Source of the DNA: Chrysogorgia sp. JL179-B06
Lineage: Eukaryota; Cnidaria; Anthozoa; Scleralcyonacea; Chrysogorgiidae
Assembly (NCBI GenBank): GCA_035772405.1
Contig: JAYKKM010000143.1
Span: 3,335,748-3,399,747 of the forward strand
Direction: 5' to 3'
DNA: 64,000 bases
Below the pieces are notes generated by a model. That model was not told where the DNA came from and did no database searches. It saw nothing but the letters and a program-made list of their open reading frames with translations. A program made the translations under genes and the position numbers. This document shows, piece after piece, positions 9,723 to 17,932 of the stretch. Position 1 is the first letter of the stretch; the number at the start of each line of letters is the position of its first letter.

Positions 9723-12700
9723 GAATATCACTCTCGTCATAATCTTGCAATGTCCCAACGCCAGCGTGTTCACTCCATCGGGTAAAACGTGTCTCTTGTC
9801 GTCGTTGCTACTCAACGCGGTCTTGTTCACAGCCTCTGTGTAGATCTCGTGTTTCCTTGACCTAAACGTGTTCATTGATCTCGTCTGACTCACTCCAGAG
9901 AGCAAACAAGTCTTGTAGTCCTCAAACACGATCGAGGATTTGACGACGCTATTCTTCACACCCTTACACTTTTTCGTGTCACCGCGTAGTGTTTTGAGAG
10001 CGTATAACTTGGAGCGGAGTCCAACGAACTCGAGGACTTGTTCTCCGCTCTGTTCGTCCTTCATCATCCCAATTACCTTCTTGTTTCTCCCTATTGGGAT
10101 ACAGCTCGGGTGGTTCTTTGCGAAACCAGACGTGTCAAACATTTTCTCGACGTCTCCACTGATGTCCTTGTAAAAGTCTTCTGTAAAGATCTCGTACATG
10201 AGACTGTCGGTGTCTGTGAAAAGTAGCGTCGCCTTGTCCCCGTACTTTGGCTTGATGTAGCCGTAGTGGAAGTCGTACATTATCGTCTTACTGAGGTCCA
10301 AGATACTCATCCCCAGGTACACCGGCTTGTTGAACTTCACTTTCGTCCTCTTCATTTGGACTGCGATCAGGTTCTCGTCGAAAATCGTCCTATGGTGGAA
10401 GTTCGGCTTTGCGACTAGCGTTCTCATTCTCTTTTCCGAAGTGACTAGCCGGATATCCACCCTGTTTCGAATGTTCTCCATCGTTTTACCGAACACAGAG
10501 TTGTTCATAAGCTTGAAGAAATCTTGTTCAAAAGAGTTCTTTGCCTGTGTCCTTAGGCTCGTGTTGAGGTCGATATACGGCTTCATCCACGCGCTCTCCT
10601 TGAAGGTGATCCCCCGATGGATCTTGGTTAGTTTCAAACCAAATCGTACGTACATCTCTAGATTCTTCTTGTGAAGCACGTACTTGGTCTTGTCGAAGAG
10701 GTTTGGGATAAGCTTTTCCACCTTGTTCACGACGGCTCTCTCTGGAGCTAACGGATAGTCGTTATGAAGGTCGTGGAGTTCTTCAGGGTACTCCAGATCC
10801 ACCTCCAAGATACAAGGTATGTTTCTCCAGTTCTCGAGCTGACCCTCTGTCATCCACTTAAAACCGTGTGTGGGTAATGGTTCACACATTGCGCCACCGT
10901 AAAGATTGTTTTTGTCCAAGTATGGCAAAAAGACGCTTGGTTTTGTAGGGTCGTACAGTGAGTCACCAGTACGCTCTATCGTCTCGTTGCCGTTGATGTG
11001 ATCCATAAACTCGTTGTTTGCCTCAGCGTGTCTCTTTGTGATGGTTGAGACTCCACCGCGAATTCCAGCCTCGACCATTAACAACATGTCGATGTCGGTC
11101 AGTAGCTCCAACTCCACTCTCGTGATCTTTAGCAATGCGTCCCAAGCCAACCCGGGTGAGGTGTAGTAGAACGCTGGGTCCAACCCGTAGTGGGTTCTAC
11201 ACACTTTCCTAAAATTTTGAAAGACGTCCTCCAACAACATGACATCGGTTTTCAAATACAAATCGTGGTACTCGCGCATCGTGGTCATACCAAAGTGTTT
11301 CCACACCTTCCTAGCGTGACCATAATCGTCGTCACTAATGTCGCTGTCCGTAAGTCTCGAGTAAAACTCGCCTTTCGCTGGCAACACCGTCTCGTCGAGT
11401 GACGCTAGTCCGGTCATGTGTTCGTAGGGGAATACGCCTTTTTTGGACACAAGACCAAAATCTTCTCCAAAAACTCTCCTTGTCGACACCAAGTCCTTTT
11501 TGTCCAAGTTCGTGACCAAGTTGTTCAAACTACTCGACATGAATTTGAGAGAATCGATGAACCTTATCTCTCTCTTGATTTCGACTGTCACTCCGGATTT
11601 GTTCGTGACTTTGTCTACAACCACCACCTTACTGAACGAGATGTACTTCTCCTCGTTGCTCGGGATACAACTTATGGCTCCCTCCGTAACACCCAAGTTT
11701 TTGACAAACAAGTGTGCGTCGTAGCCCGACAAGTTGTGGAACACCACGGGAACGAACTTTGGTAACCTGTATTTCAAGTTGCAGGTGTTGTGTGCTGCGC
11801 CTCTATATCGCCCAGTCAGATGACAGTGGTCTCTGACGCGCTTTTCGTCCTTGGCGAACTCGTCACCACACAACCAACAAGTCTTGGCGTTGTGGAATGC
11901 CTTCTTCTCTTTCTCCCCAAAGACAATGGGGACCGCCACCTTGAACTTGTCGTAAATATTTTGCACAGTCTCCTCCAACTTTTTTACGAAAATCTCACCC
12001 ATGTTTTCGTTGTCGCTTCTCCTCGTGTAGAGATATGGTTCTTCCCAGTGAAGGTCGTCGTCAAAGCACTTTAGGTGGAAACAGAATCCAGATGGTGAGT
12101 GATGTTGGTACTGAGTCGTCGAGCTTTTCTTAGGGTTGTTGGTTGGTCCCTCCATTGGTTCGATGAACGACTCAAAGTCGGCGTAGATGACAAAGGGTAC
12201 GTCCTGTGTCTTGTAGAAGTTCTTGAACCCTATTGTATCACCCCACTTTGGCATTTGGGTCCTAATACTGTCGACGTTCGAGCAATGCTCCTCGTGTTTG
12301 TCTAGGACGTTTTGACTGCCAAAACTGTTGAGGCACCGACAACAGTGAAATGTTTTACCATTGTGTTTGCTCTTTGAGCTAGACAGCAACCTACTCATGT
12401 TTTTGATCCAAACGTAGTGAGAGTTGACTTTGTCGTCCACACCCTGCTCCGTGATGTGTAGCATGTTGATGACGTCCTTTGAGTTTCCTTGGATAAGGAG
12501 AGGATAGACACCGATCCCATACTCGTATGCGAACACGTTGACACTAATTTTGTTGTTCTCGGTGAACTTTCTAATATCACTCAACGGTGTCGGGAACGAG
12601 ATCCCAGTCCAGTCGAACTTGTTCGAGGACTCTCTCATAGCCTTGTCGAGTCTCTCTGCATGCTTTCTCTTGACCATCCTTGCCCCGGTCGCAGCCCACT

Positions 12701-13421
12701 TGAAACACTCGTGGTCGTTCTCGTTTCGAACGTTGATTATGGAGTTCTTCTTAACCAACGCGTTTGGTGTGGGAATGTATGACGAACCACTCAATGGTTT
12801 AAACGTGTCGATAAACACGTCCAACTTTACGACGCGTAGCACTCGCCAAGAACTCCCTCTCTTCAAGTACGACGCGAGACTCTCTAGAATCTTTCCCACC
12901 ATAATGTGGTAGATCTCGTCCAAGTCGGTTCCAGGTAGAACGATATTTGGGAGTGAGTGGAAGTGCGCAGTTGCCTCGGAGTCTCCATCGTCTGTCCTTC
13001 TCACCATGACGCACTCTAGGTCGAATTTTGTCTTTACGCCTCTCCTCTTCTCCACTTCGTGTCTCCAAAGACCTTGCGATAACACTTTTGTCTTCGCCAA
13101 GAACGTCTTTGGGTCTACTTTCGCCGAGGCTTTTATCGTGTAGGTCTCCGAAAACCCTTTGAGAGATGTCTCCGATCTCTCCATCGCCAAGTCCTTCTCC
13201 TTGTACAAGCTAGAGATCTTTTGCTTGAAGAATCTGAAAGCCGTCAACGCTCGTTTCTTGATAGGCTTTGGGGTTTGACTCACAAGCCAATCGTACCACG
13301 AGTCCATTTTTTCTCGCAGAGTGGACCTCTCTAGAAGTTTTGGACCCTTTTTCTTTGTCATTGTGGGTACCATCGTGGGTCCAAGCCCTGATGGAATAGG
13401 TTCGTCTAGAATTTGCGACAT
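9711..13421 (-). CDS. Protein-primed family-B DNA polymerase (Polinton type)
   Basis: 1236 aa, intact, ATG at 13419-13421. It should copy the linear element from its protein-primed ends. A basic N-terminal region (1-345) typical of invertebrate Polinton polymerases is followed by a C2HC finger (C360, C363, H376, C380). Exonuclease motifs: ExoI YADFES (D415, E417), ExoII NLSGYDAHL (563-571), ExoIII YLKTD (722-726). Between ExoI and ExoII is an endonuclease-VII/HNH-like knuckle (C515, C518, H532, H534, C547). Polymerase motifs: YLDKNNLYG (834-842), NNSVFGKT (973-980), TDTDS (1069-1073). All catalytic acids are present, so it could be active. The gene runs leftward and ends at the terminal repeat. 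Confidence 0.92.
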   Translation of the reverse strand: MSQILDEPIPSGLGPTMVPTMTKKKGPKLLERSTLREKMDSWYDWLVSQTPKPIKKRALTAFRFFKQKISSLYKEKDLAMERSETSLKGFSETYTIKASAKVDPKTFLAKTKVLSQGLWRHEVEKRRGVKTKFDLECVMVRRTDDGDSEATAHFHSLPNIVLPGTDLDEIYHIMVGKILESLASYLKRGSSWRVLRVVKLDVFIDTFKPLSGSSYIPTPNALVKKNSIINVRNENDHECFKWAATGARMVKRKHAERLDKAMRESSNKFDWTGISFPTPLSDIRKFTENNKISVNVFAYEYGIGVYPLLIQGNSKDVINMLHITEQGVDDKVNSHYVWIKNMSRLLSSSKSKHNGKTFHCCRCLNSFGSQNVLDKHEEHCSNVDSIRTQMPKWGDTIGFKNFYKTQDVPFVIYADFESFIEPMEGPTNNPKKSSTTQYQHHSPSGFCFHLKCFDDDLHWEEPYLYTRRSDNENMGEIFVKKLEETVQNIYDKFKVAVPIVFGEKEKKAFHNAKTCWLCGDEFAKDEKRVRDHCHLTGRYRGAAHNTCNLKYRLPKFVPVVFHNLSGYDAHLFVKNLGVTEGAISCIPSNEEKYISFSKVVVVDKVTNKSGVTVEIKREIRFIDSLKFMSSSLNNLVTNLDKKDLVSTRRVFGEDFGLVSKKGVFPYEHMTGLASLDETVLPAKGEFYSRLTDSDISDDDYGHARKVWKHFGMTTMREYHDLYLKTDVMLLEDVFQNFRKVCRTHYGLDPAFYYTSPGLAWDALLKITRVELELLTDIDMLLMVEAGIRGGVSTITKRHAEANNEFMDHINGNETIERTGDSLYDPTKPSVFLPYLDKNNLYGGAMCEPLPTHGFKWMTEGQLENWRNIPCILEVDLEYPEELHDLHNDYPLAPERAVVNKVEKLIPNLFDKTKYVLHKKNLEMYVRFGLKLTKIHRGITFKESAWMKPYIDLNTSLRTQAKNSFEQDFFKLMNNSVFGKTMENIRNRVDIRLVTSEKRMRTLVAKPNFHHRTIFDENLIAVQMKRTKVKFNKPVYLGMSILDLSKTIMYDFHYGYIKPKYGDKATLLFTDTDSLMYEIFTEDFYKDISGDVEKMFDTSGFAKNHPSCIPIGRNKKVIGMMKDEQSGEQVLEFVGLRSKLYALKTLRGDTKKCKGVKNSVVKSSIVFEDYKTCLLSGVSQTRSMNTFRSRKHEIYTEAVNKTALSSNDDKRHVLPDGVNTLALGHCKIMTRVIFEDE

Positions 13422-13490
13422 CTTTCTGGGTGTAGGTTATACCTTTAGGCCTCATTTGATTTTGGTCGAAAAATCAAATGCGTAGTGGTC

Positions 13491-13838
13491 TCACTCTTTT
13501 CGAAACGTGTATGAAATGTCGTCGACGACTAGATTTTTCCCCGTCTTTATCCGGTAGGTGATAGACCCTGGAAAGAGACTCAAACTCTTCGCTAATGCGG
13601 TGATACTCCCAAACTTTGTCTCCTCTCCAGTGGTCACGTTTGTCTTGATCACGACCTGGGCGAGTTTCCTTCTCTTACAATTGTCGTATCTCTTTGGGAT
13701 ATCGATAGGTTCCATCCCCAACGCTTCTAAAATCTCGCAATGTTTTGCCCCTTGCTTTAGCCTAACACCCCGCTCTCTCGCGATGACTTTCAATTTCCTG
13801 GTAGTTAGATAGTTGGTGTTTGCTCTCGTGAGTGACAT
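13491..13838 (-). CDS. Small DNA-binding-like protein (SAP/NUMOD1-like)
   Basis: 115 aa, basic, upstream of the polymerase on the same strand with a 69-bp gap. Residues about 12-42 (LKVIARERGVRLKQGAKH...) look like a SAP/HeH helix-extension-helix. Residues about 72-112 (SITALAKSLSLFPGSITYR) resemble the NUMOD1 helix-turn-helix of homing-type nucleases, but no nuclease motif is seen. It may bind DNA at the neighbouring minisatellite or termini, which is inference. The fold assignments are weak by eye. Confidence 0.55.
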   Translation of the reverse strand: MSLTRANTNYLTTRKLKVIARERGVRLKQGAKHCEILEALGMEPIDIPKRYDNCKRRKLAQVVIKTNVTTGEETKFGSITALAKSLSLFPGSITYRIKTGKNLVVDDISYTFRKE

Positions 13839-13960
13839 ATTTTTGTTGATGCGTTTGTTGTCCTTAGATCATAATTGCCACAACCTTGTACCCTACCCAC
13901 CCTGCACCAAAGGCGAGAACCCCCTCCGTCACCGTCAAGTACTTTTCCATCTCTGGTGAT

Positions 13961-14690
13961 GTAGCAAATTGAGTAGGTTTTGAGTAGGTTTTGAGTAGAG
14001 AGGTAGCAAATTGAGTAGGTTTTGAGTAGAGAGGGTAGCAAATTGAGTAGGTTTTGAGTAGAGAGGGTAGCAAATTGAGTAGGTTTTGAGTAGAGATGTA
14101 GCAAATTGAGTAGGTTTTGAGTAGAGATGTAGCAAATTGAGTAGGTTTTGAGTAGAGATGTAGCAAATTGAGTAGGTTTTGAGTAGAGAGGTAGCAAATC
14201 GAGTAGGTTTTGAGTAGAGATGTAGCAAATTGAGTAGGTTTTGAGTAGAGAGGGTAGCAAATTGAGTAGGTTTTGAGTAGAGAGGTAGCAAATTGAGTAG
14301 GTTTTGAGTAGAGAGGTAGCAAATTGAGTAGGTTTTGAGTAGAGATGTAGCAAATTGAGTAGGTTTTGAGTAGAGATGTAGCAAATTGAGTAGGTTTTGA
14401 GTAGAGATGTAGCAAATTGAGTAGGTTTTGAGTAGAGAGGTAGCAAATTGAGTAGGTTTTGAGTAGAGAGGGTAGCAAATCGAGTAGGTTTTGAGTAGAG
14501 AGGTAGCAAATTGAGTAGGTTTTGAGTAGAGATGTAGCAAATTGAGTAGGTTTTGAGTAGAGATGTAGCAAATTGAGTAGGTTTTGAGTAGAGATGTAGC
14601 AAATTGAGTAGGTTTTGAGTAGAGAGGTAGCAAATCGAGTAGGTTTTGAGTAGAGAGGGTAGCAAATCGAGTAGGTTTTGAGTAGGTTTT
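13961..14690. repeat. 31-bp minisatellite between divergent clusters
   Basis: About 23 units of 30-32 bp (core GTAGCAAATTGAGTAGGTTT then TGAGTAGAGA), varying at GATG/GAGG/GAGGG and AATTG/AATCG. It fills the gap between the leftward genes (ending 13838) and rightward genes (starting 14728). All three minus frames stay open (motif STQNLLNLLPLYSKP) only because the unit lacks stops. A promoter, origin or binding array is a better guess than a protein. Confidence 0.9.
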
Positions 14691-14727
14691 AGCAAAACTA
14701 GAACAAATCTTTGCGACATAGATAAAG

Positions 14728-15084
14728 ATGGAGACTATCGCGACTCAAAAACCTGAGAAAACAAAGGACCCAAAGAGGGTCGAGCGGGGAAAACTTGCCG
14801 CGATCAGCAGAGCCGCGAAGGCGAAGAAGGCTCAAGAAAGACTTGAGAAAATTGAGGAGCTCGGTTCCGACCAGAGCTACCAACTTGTTGGTCAGCTTGG
14901 GTATGTCGTAGGAGCGATTGGTGTTGTTGGAGTGTTATACTTGTACTACAAACGTGATGAGGATCGAGGACCCTCGCTTCGCCAGACGCGTCCAGACCAG
15001 GCCAACGCTTCGTTGACGACTCCGTCGACGACGCCATGTCCAGACCAGGCCGACGCTTGTTCCGACCTCGAGTCTTTTGACTAG
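14728..15084 (+). CDS. Small single-pass membrane protein, 118 aa
   Basis: First gene of the rightward cluster. A charged N-terminus with a Lys/Glu helix (residues 18-46) precedes one hydrophobic segment (about 52-74, YQLVGQLGYVVGAIGVVGVL) and a polar tail with two PDQAxA repeats ending in acidic residues. I do not recognise the family. The topology is compatible with a virion or host-membrane protein. Confidence 0.65.
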   Translation: METIATQKPEKTKDPKRVERGKLAAISRAAKAKKAQERLEKIEELGSDQSYQLVGQLGYVVGAIGVVGVLYLYYKRDEDRGPSLRQTRPDQANASLTTPSTTPCPDQADACSDLESFD

Positions 15085-15113
15085 AAAAAACTTTTTAAAA
15101 ACTATAGTAAAGG

Positions 15114-15338
15114 ATGACAGATCGAAAAGAAATCATAAACGAGGTGTACGACACTCTGCTCTACACCGCCGCAGGAGTTGCTATTAGTATGGTGTCTAGG
15201 AAAGTTTTTGGAGAGTCTCTCAGTGCGCCAACCACGCTCGTGGGAACATTGAAACTCGCAGTCGCAATCAGCGCTGGAACGATCGCTGTAAAGTACGCGC
15301 AACAGAAGAAACTAGTCCCAGACGACCCTTTCAAATAA
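15114..15338 (+). CDS. Small hydrophobic protein, 74 aa
   Basis: Starts 29 bp after the previous gene. Two hydrophobic stretches (about 16-32 and 42-61, VGTLKLAVAISAGTIAVKYA) are joined by a short loop with a KKLVPDDPFK tail. This is viroporin/holin-like topology. Family unknown. Confidence 0.6.
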   Translation: MTDRKEIINEVYDTLLYTAAGVAISMVSRKVFGESLSAPTTLVGTLKLAVAISAGTIAVKYAQQKKLVPDDPFK

Positions 15339-15346
15339 GTTGGACG

Positions 15347-15370
15347 TTTTATAAGCTTTTGCTTATAAAA
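15347..15370. promoter_or_regulatory. Perfect inverted repeat containing TATAA
   Basis: TTTTATAAGC, a TTTT loop, then GCTTATAAAA. It sits between the 74-aa gene and the next start. It could be a bidirectional TATA element or an RNA 3'-end hairpin. Confidence 0.5.
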
Positions 15371-15393
15371 TCACCTTGTATCCTCAATAGACT

Positions 15394-15582
15394 ATGTCGT
15401 ACGCTTCACCTGGTTTGGCATTGGCGATTCTTCTCGCTCACACAATAAAGGATGAACCCCGAAGACTTTGTGAACAATGGGCTAAGCGATGCGGAGGAGG
15501 CGACGAACCCCGCGGAGGAGAAGACGAACCCTGCGGAGGAGGCGACGAACCCTGCGGAGGACGTTGCAAAAGACGTGGATAA
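15394..15582 (+). CDS. Possible 62-aa leader ORF
   Basis: Short hydrophobic start (MSYASPGLALAILLAHT) then a low-complexity Cys/Gly/Asp-Glu tail, overlapping the 167-aa gene in another frame. The tail composition is a shadow of the acidic repeat in that gene, so only the first 25 residues could matter. Weak. Confidence 0.2.
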   Translation: MSYASPGLALAILLAHTIKDEPRRLCEQWAKRCGGGDEPRGGEDEPCGGGDEPCGGRCKRRG

Positions 15583-15955
15583 GAAGAGAGAAGAGCTCCT
15601 ACTTTTGGCGAGCGATGGCGAGATCAAAAAGTCCGAGGCGTACGTCAGGAAAGCGAACGCGAAAACTATTCTAAAGTTATACGCGGAATACGAGGCCGAC
15701 GCGTTAGAGAAGAGCACCTCGCTCTTGTGCGACTTGCTTTTGTCAAAGTTCTCCGCAATGATGGGAGGACTCGACGCGGTGGAGAAGCCAGAGGAGATGG
15801 AGAAAGAGTTGAAACGCGACCCTTATCTCAACAAGGATTTGAGAAAACTCGTGTCTCATCTCACACCCATGATCCCATTCCTTGGACTTTTGTCTGGTGG
15901 ACTCACAGTGGGAAAACACGTGTACAGTCACAAAAGCAAGGACGAACCGATTTAA
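15452..15955 (+). CDS. Acidic-repeat helical protein, 167 aa
   Basis: N-terminus has EEATNPAEEKTNPAEEATNPA repeats (16-36), then a charged helical middle and a C-terminal hydrophobic segment (about 134-152, TPMIPFLGLLSGGLTVGKH) that may anchor it in membrane. It lies between the 74-aa membrane gene and the zinc-ribbon gene, on the same strand. Function unknown. Confidence 0.65.
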   Translation: MNPEDFVNNGLSDAEEATNPAEEKTNPAEEATNPAEDVAKDVDKKREELLLLASDGEIKKSEAYVRKANAKTILKLYAEYEADALEKSTSLLCDLLLSKFSAMMGGLDAVEKPEEMEKELKRDPYLNKDLRKLVSHLTPMIPFLGLLSGGLTVGKHVYSHKSKDEPI

Positions 15956-15978
15956 AAGGGACACGTCTCGTAGTAAAA

Positions 15979-16584
15979 ATGAACGAACCGAGACTAGAGA
16001 AAAAGTTCAGAGACTCGGAAACTTTTTCTCTCTTTGACCAAGCTTTGCTTGAGTACAACACGAGAACCTCGAACTCCAACCGGGAAGAAAGGAGCGGTTG
16101 TCTTCACGAGTCTCGAGAAGAGTACCACAATTTCACAATGGTTTGTGTCGAGTGCGGACTTGTTCTACCGCGTACGAGGGAAGACCCCGTGTACGTCCCT
16201 TTGAACCACGAGACGTACGGTATGAACAACATTAGGAGTTACAAAAGAGACCCTCGCTGGGCAAACTCAGGCAATCGTCTCGCGAGTTTCGACAATCTAT
16301 TGGCGAAAGTGAGAGAGAAGATCGACATTAGCGACCACGTCCTCTCCAACGTGACGAGTGACTTTTTCACTTTGGAGAGAGAGTTCAGTGACGGGAACGA
16401 TTCGAACAAGAGATTTTTCAACGTCAACTTTGTCTTGCAGAGGCTCTTGGAGCGCTATGGTGTGCATGTGGGAAGAGAGGAGGGCGTAAAAATCCCAAAG
16501 AAGAACGATCGACTCGACGAGTTTGACGAGTGTTTTAATAAATGGCTGAGCTATCATGGAACAAATACCACGACAACCTATTGA
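15979..16584 (+). CDS. Zinc-ribbon protein, VLTF3/TFIIB-like
   Basis: 201 aa from ATG 15979. The frame is open upstream, but this ATG follows a gene end by 23 bp and precedes the conserved part. Zinc ligands C41, H43, C56 and C59 (MVCVECGLVL) are followed by SYKRDPRW and helical segments ending LLERYGVHVG. This arrangement recalls the late transcription factor VLTF3 of large DNA viruses and Polinton relatives. A role in expressing the element's genes is inferred. It overlaps the next gene by 43 nt. Confidence 0.5.
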   Translation: MNEPRLEKKFRDSETFSLFDQALLEYNTRTSNSNREERSGCLHESREEYHNFTMVCVECGLVLPRTREDPVYVPLNHETYGMNNIRSYKRDPRWANSGNRLASFDNLLAKVREKIDISDHVLSNVTSDFFTLEREFSDGNDSNKRFFNVNFVLQRLLERYGVHVGREEGVKIPKKNDRLDEFDECFNKWLSYHGTNTTTTY

Positions 16585-17270
16585 AAAAGTGGGCGGAGAT
16601 GTCGAAGACCTATTCGATCATGCACTCCCTTTGTGCCCAATATTACTCAAAATGGCACGACAGACTGGGGATCCCAGTGGTCGTCCTTGGGGGTGTGACA
16701 GCTTCGTCAATCTTCTCTTCGGCTTCACCACAGGAAGATTACCATAGGATATGGACTTATGTCAACGGTGTTTTGGCGTTGGTCGTAGCGGCGTTGGCTG
16801 GCGTTAACAACTTTTTAGGTACGGTCGAGAAGACGACGAAGCATCAAAACGCGTCGTTCAAATACACCAAAATCGCATTGGATATCGACACGCTTCTCTC
16901 CTTTAGGCAGGACGAGCGACCTTTTACCCCACAGGAATTCATTCAGTCGAAGAAGCACGAGATGCTCGAGATTCGAGAGAACGTGCCAGAGGTTTTACCT
17001 TGGGTGATGGACGACTATCTGAGAAGGCTGGACAGGTCTCTGACGAACACAAAGTCAAAGGTGAATACCTACGTTGTGTCTGGGGGAAGCCAATCGTCTG
17101 AGGATAGCGTCGATGGAGTTAAACCATCCTTGGAAAACGTCGAACGGGGAAGAAAAACGAGCGTGGCGCATCTGGCTGACTTTTCGGATAAGAAATCATC
17201 AGCGGTGGTTGCTGCAAGCGAGAGGATGCAGACGATCCATAGCGACAGTGAGGAGGAAGACGAAGGGTAG
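16542..17270 (+). CDS. SLATT-like two-TM protein
   Basis: 242 aa. An N-terminal helix (WNKYHDNLLKKWAEMSKTY) leads to TM1 (about 42-60), a short loop, TM2 (about 69-92), then the conserved helix EKTTKHQNASFKYTKIALDI (95-114) and an amphipathic region with VPEVLPWV (148-155). This is the architecture of SLATT domains, proposed pore-forming effectors in prokaryotic nucleotide-signalling conflict systems and also seen in large viruses. The C-terminal 70 residues are polar, Ser-rich and acidic. It may be a membrane effector, viroporin or superinfection-exclusion factor; that part is inference. Confidence 0.7.
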   Translation: MAELSWNKYHDNLLKKWAEMSKTYSIMHSLCAQYYSKWHDRLGIPVVVLGGVTASSIFSSASPQEDYHRIWTYVNGVLALVVAALAGVNNFLGTVEKTTKHQNASFKYTKIALDIDTLLSFRQDERPFTPQEFIQSKKHEMLEIRENVPEVLPWVMDDYLRRLDRSLTNTKSKVNTYVVSGGSQSSEDSVDGVKPSLENVERGRKTSVAHLADFSDKKSSAVVAASERMQTIHSDSEEEDEG

Positions 17271-17291
17271 AGGTCTGGACATGTAGTGAAA

Positions 17292-17318
17292 AAGCCCTTA
17301 CCAATGTGGTAAGGGCTT
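17292..17318. terminator. Hairpin between convergent genes
   Basis: Perfect 11-bp stem AAGCCCTTACC / GGTAAGGGCTT with loop AATGT, 22 bp after the SLATT stop and 16 bp before the stop of the leftward 76-aa ORF. Probably a shared RNA 3'-end signal. Confidence 0.6.
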
Positions 17319-17333
17319 GTAAGCGTTACGGAA

Positions 17334-17564
17334 CTAATCATCTGTCAAAGCGGATTCGGTAAACTCGAGCAACCTATCAGAGATCTCGTGAAGTAACATC
17401 ACCAACTTGTTCTCACCTAGTGGAACGTCTCTCGACTCACGCACGCACGCGCGAGCATCTCGTATCAATGAGTCAACCAAGACGATACTTAGCTCTAGGG
17501 TCTCCTCGTTCGCGACACTAGTCGTGGTCTCCTCATTTATGTCTTTACTTTTGATCACTATCAT
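17334..17564 (-). CDS. Small acidic protein, 76 aa
   Basis: First ATG at 17562-17564. The open frame extends to the terminal repeat without another ATG. Predicted helical with many Glu/Asp and a C-terminal EISDRLLEFTESALTDD. It is convergent with the SLATT gene. Family unknown. Confidence 0.5.
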   Translation of the reverse strand: MIVIKSKDINEETTTSVANEETLELSIVLVDSLIRDARACVRESRDVPLGENKLVMLLHEISDRLLEFTESALTDD

Positions 17565-17616
17565 CTTTGCCTGTTGTGGTGAGACGTCTCTCTTTTTTTC
17601 ATTTCCAAAACTGAAA

Positions 17617-17926
17617 CGTCGAAGACGAGTGACCAAAGTTTTGATTGACAGGTGACAATCAAAAAGAAAGGGGGTGGGGCGTCATTGCTAATTAGCATAG
17701 TGAAATGTGAGACAAGTGGGCGGGGCGTAATGATGACGTCACAGCTAATTAGCATAAGTTCGGGGTCCATTCGAAATGTGCCACGCCCTAGAATGGAATG
17801 TAGTTTTATGAATAAATTAAAAAGTAAGATTTTTGGGCTGGAAATTTGCTTTTTTTTTATGAGATTTTCGAATTGAAAATGAGATTTTATGAGATTTTGG
17901 GCTGAAACTCTCATATATACACTACT
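17617..17926 (-). repeat. Right terminal inverted repeat
   Basis: Mirrors 9476-9722, with about 60 extra bases. It holds TGACGTCA (17734-17741), GGGCGGGGC and two GCTAATTAGCATA-type motifs (17686-17699 and 17744-17756). Confidence 0.85.
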
Positions 17927-17932
17927 GGGGCG
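17927..17932 (+). repeat. Target-site duplication GGGGCG (right)
   Basis: Matches 9470-9475, and the interrupted LINE reading frame continues immediately after it. Confidence 0.95.

Larger units (their letters stand above)
9476..17926. mobile_element. Compact Maverick/Polinton-like element
   Basis: Terminal inverted repeats begin AGTAGTGTATATATGAGAG and are flanked by a perfect 6-bp target duplication, as is typical of Polintons. It encodes a family-B DNA polymerase with the features of Polinton enzymes. At 8.45 kb it is about half the usual Polinton length. Integrase, maturation protease, packaging ATPase and both capsid proteins are not visible. Two divergent gene clusters flank a central minisatellite. 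Absence of integrase suggests insertion in trans, or a rearranged derivative. Confidence 0.9.

Noticed and set aside
11418..11765. Plus-strand ORFs opposite the DNA polymerase gene
   Set aside because: Antisense shadows of a well-supported coding region, without recognisable domains.
13805..14719. 304-codon minus ORF of STQNLLNLLPLYSKPTQFAT repeats
   Set aside because: Produced by the 31-bp minisatellite, with equivalent ORFs in all three frames. No frame is favoured, so not called as a protein.
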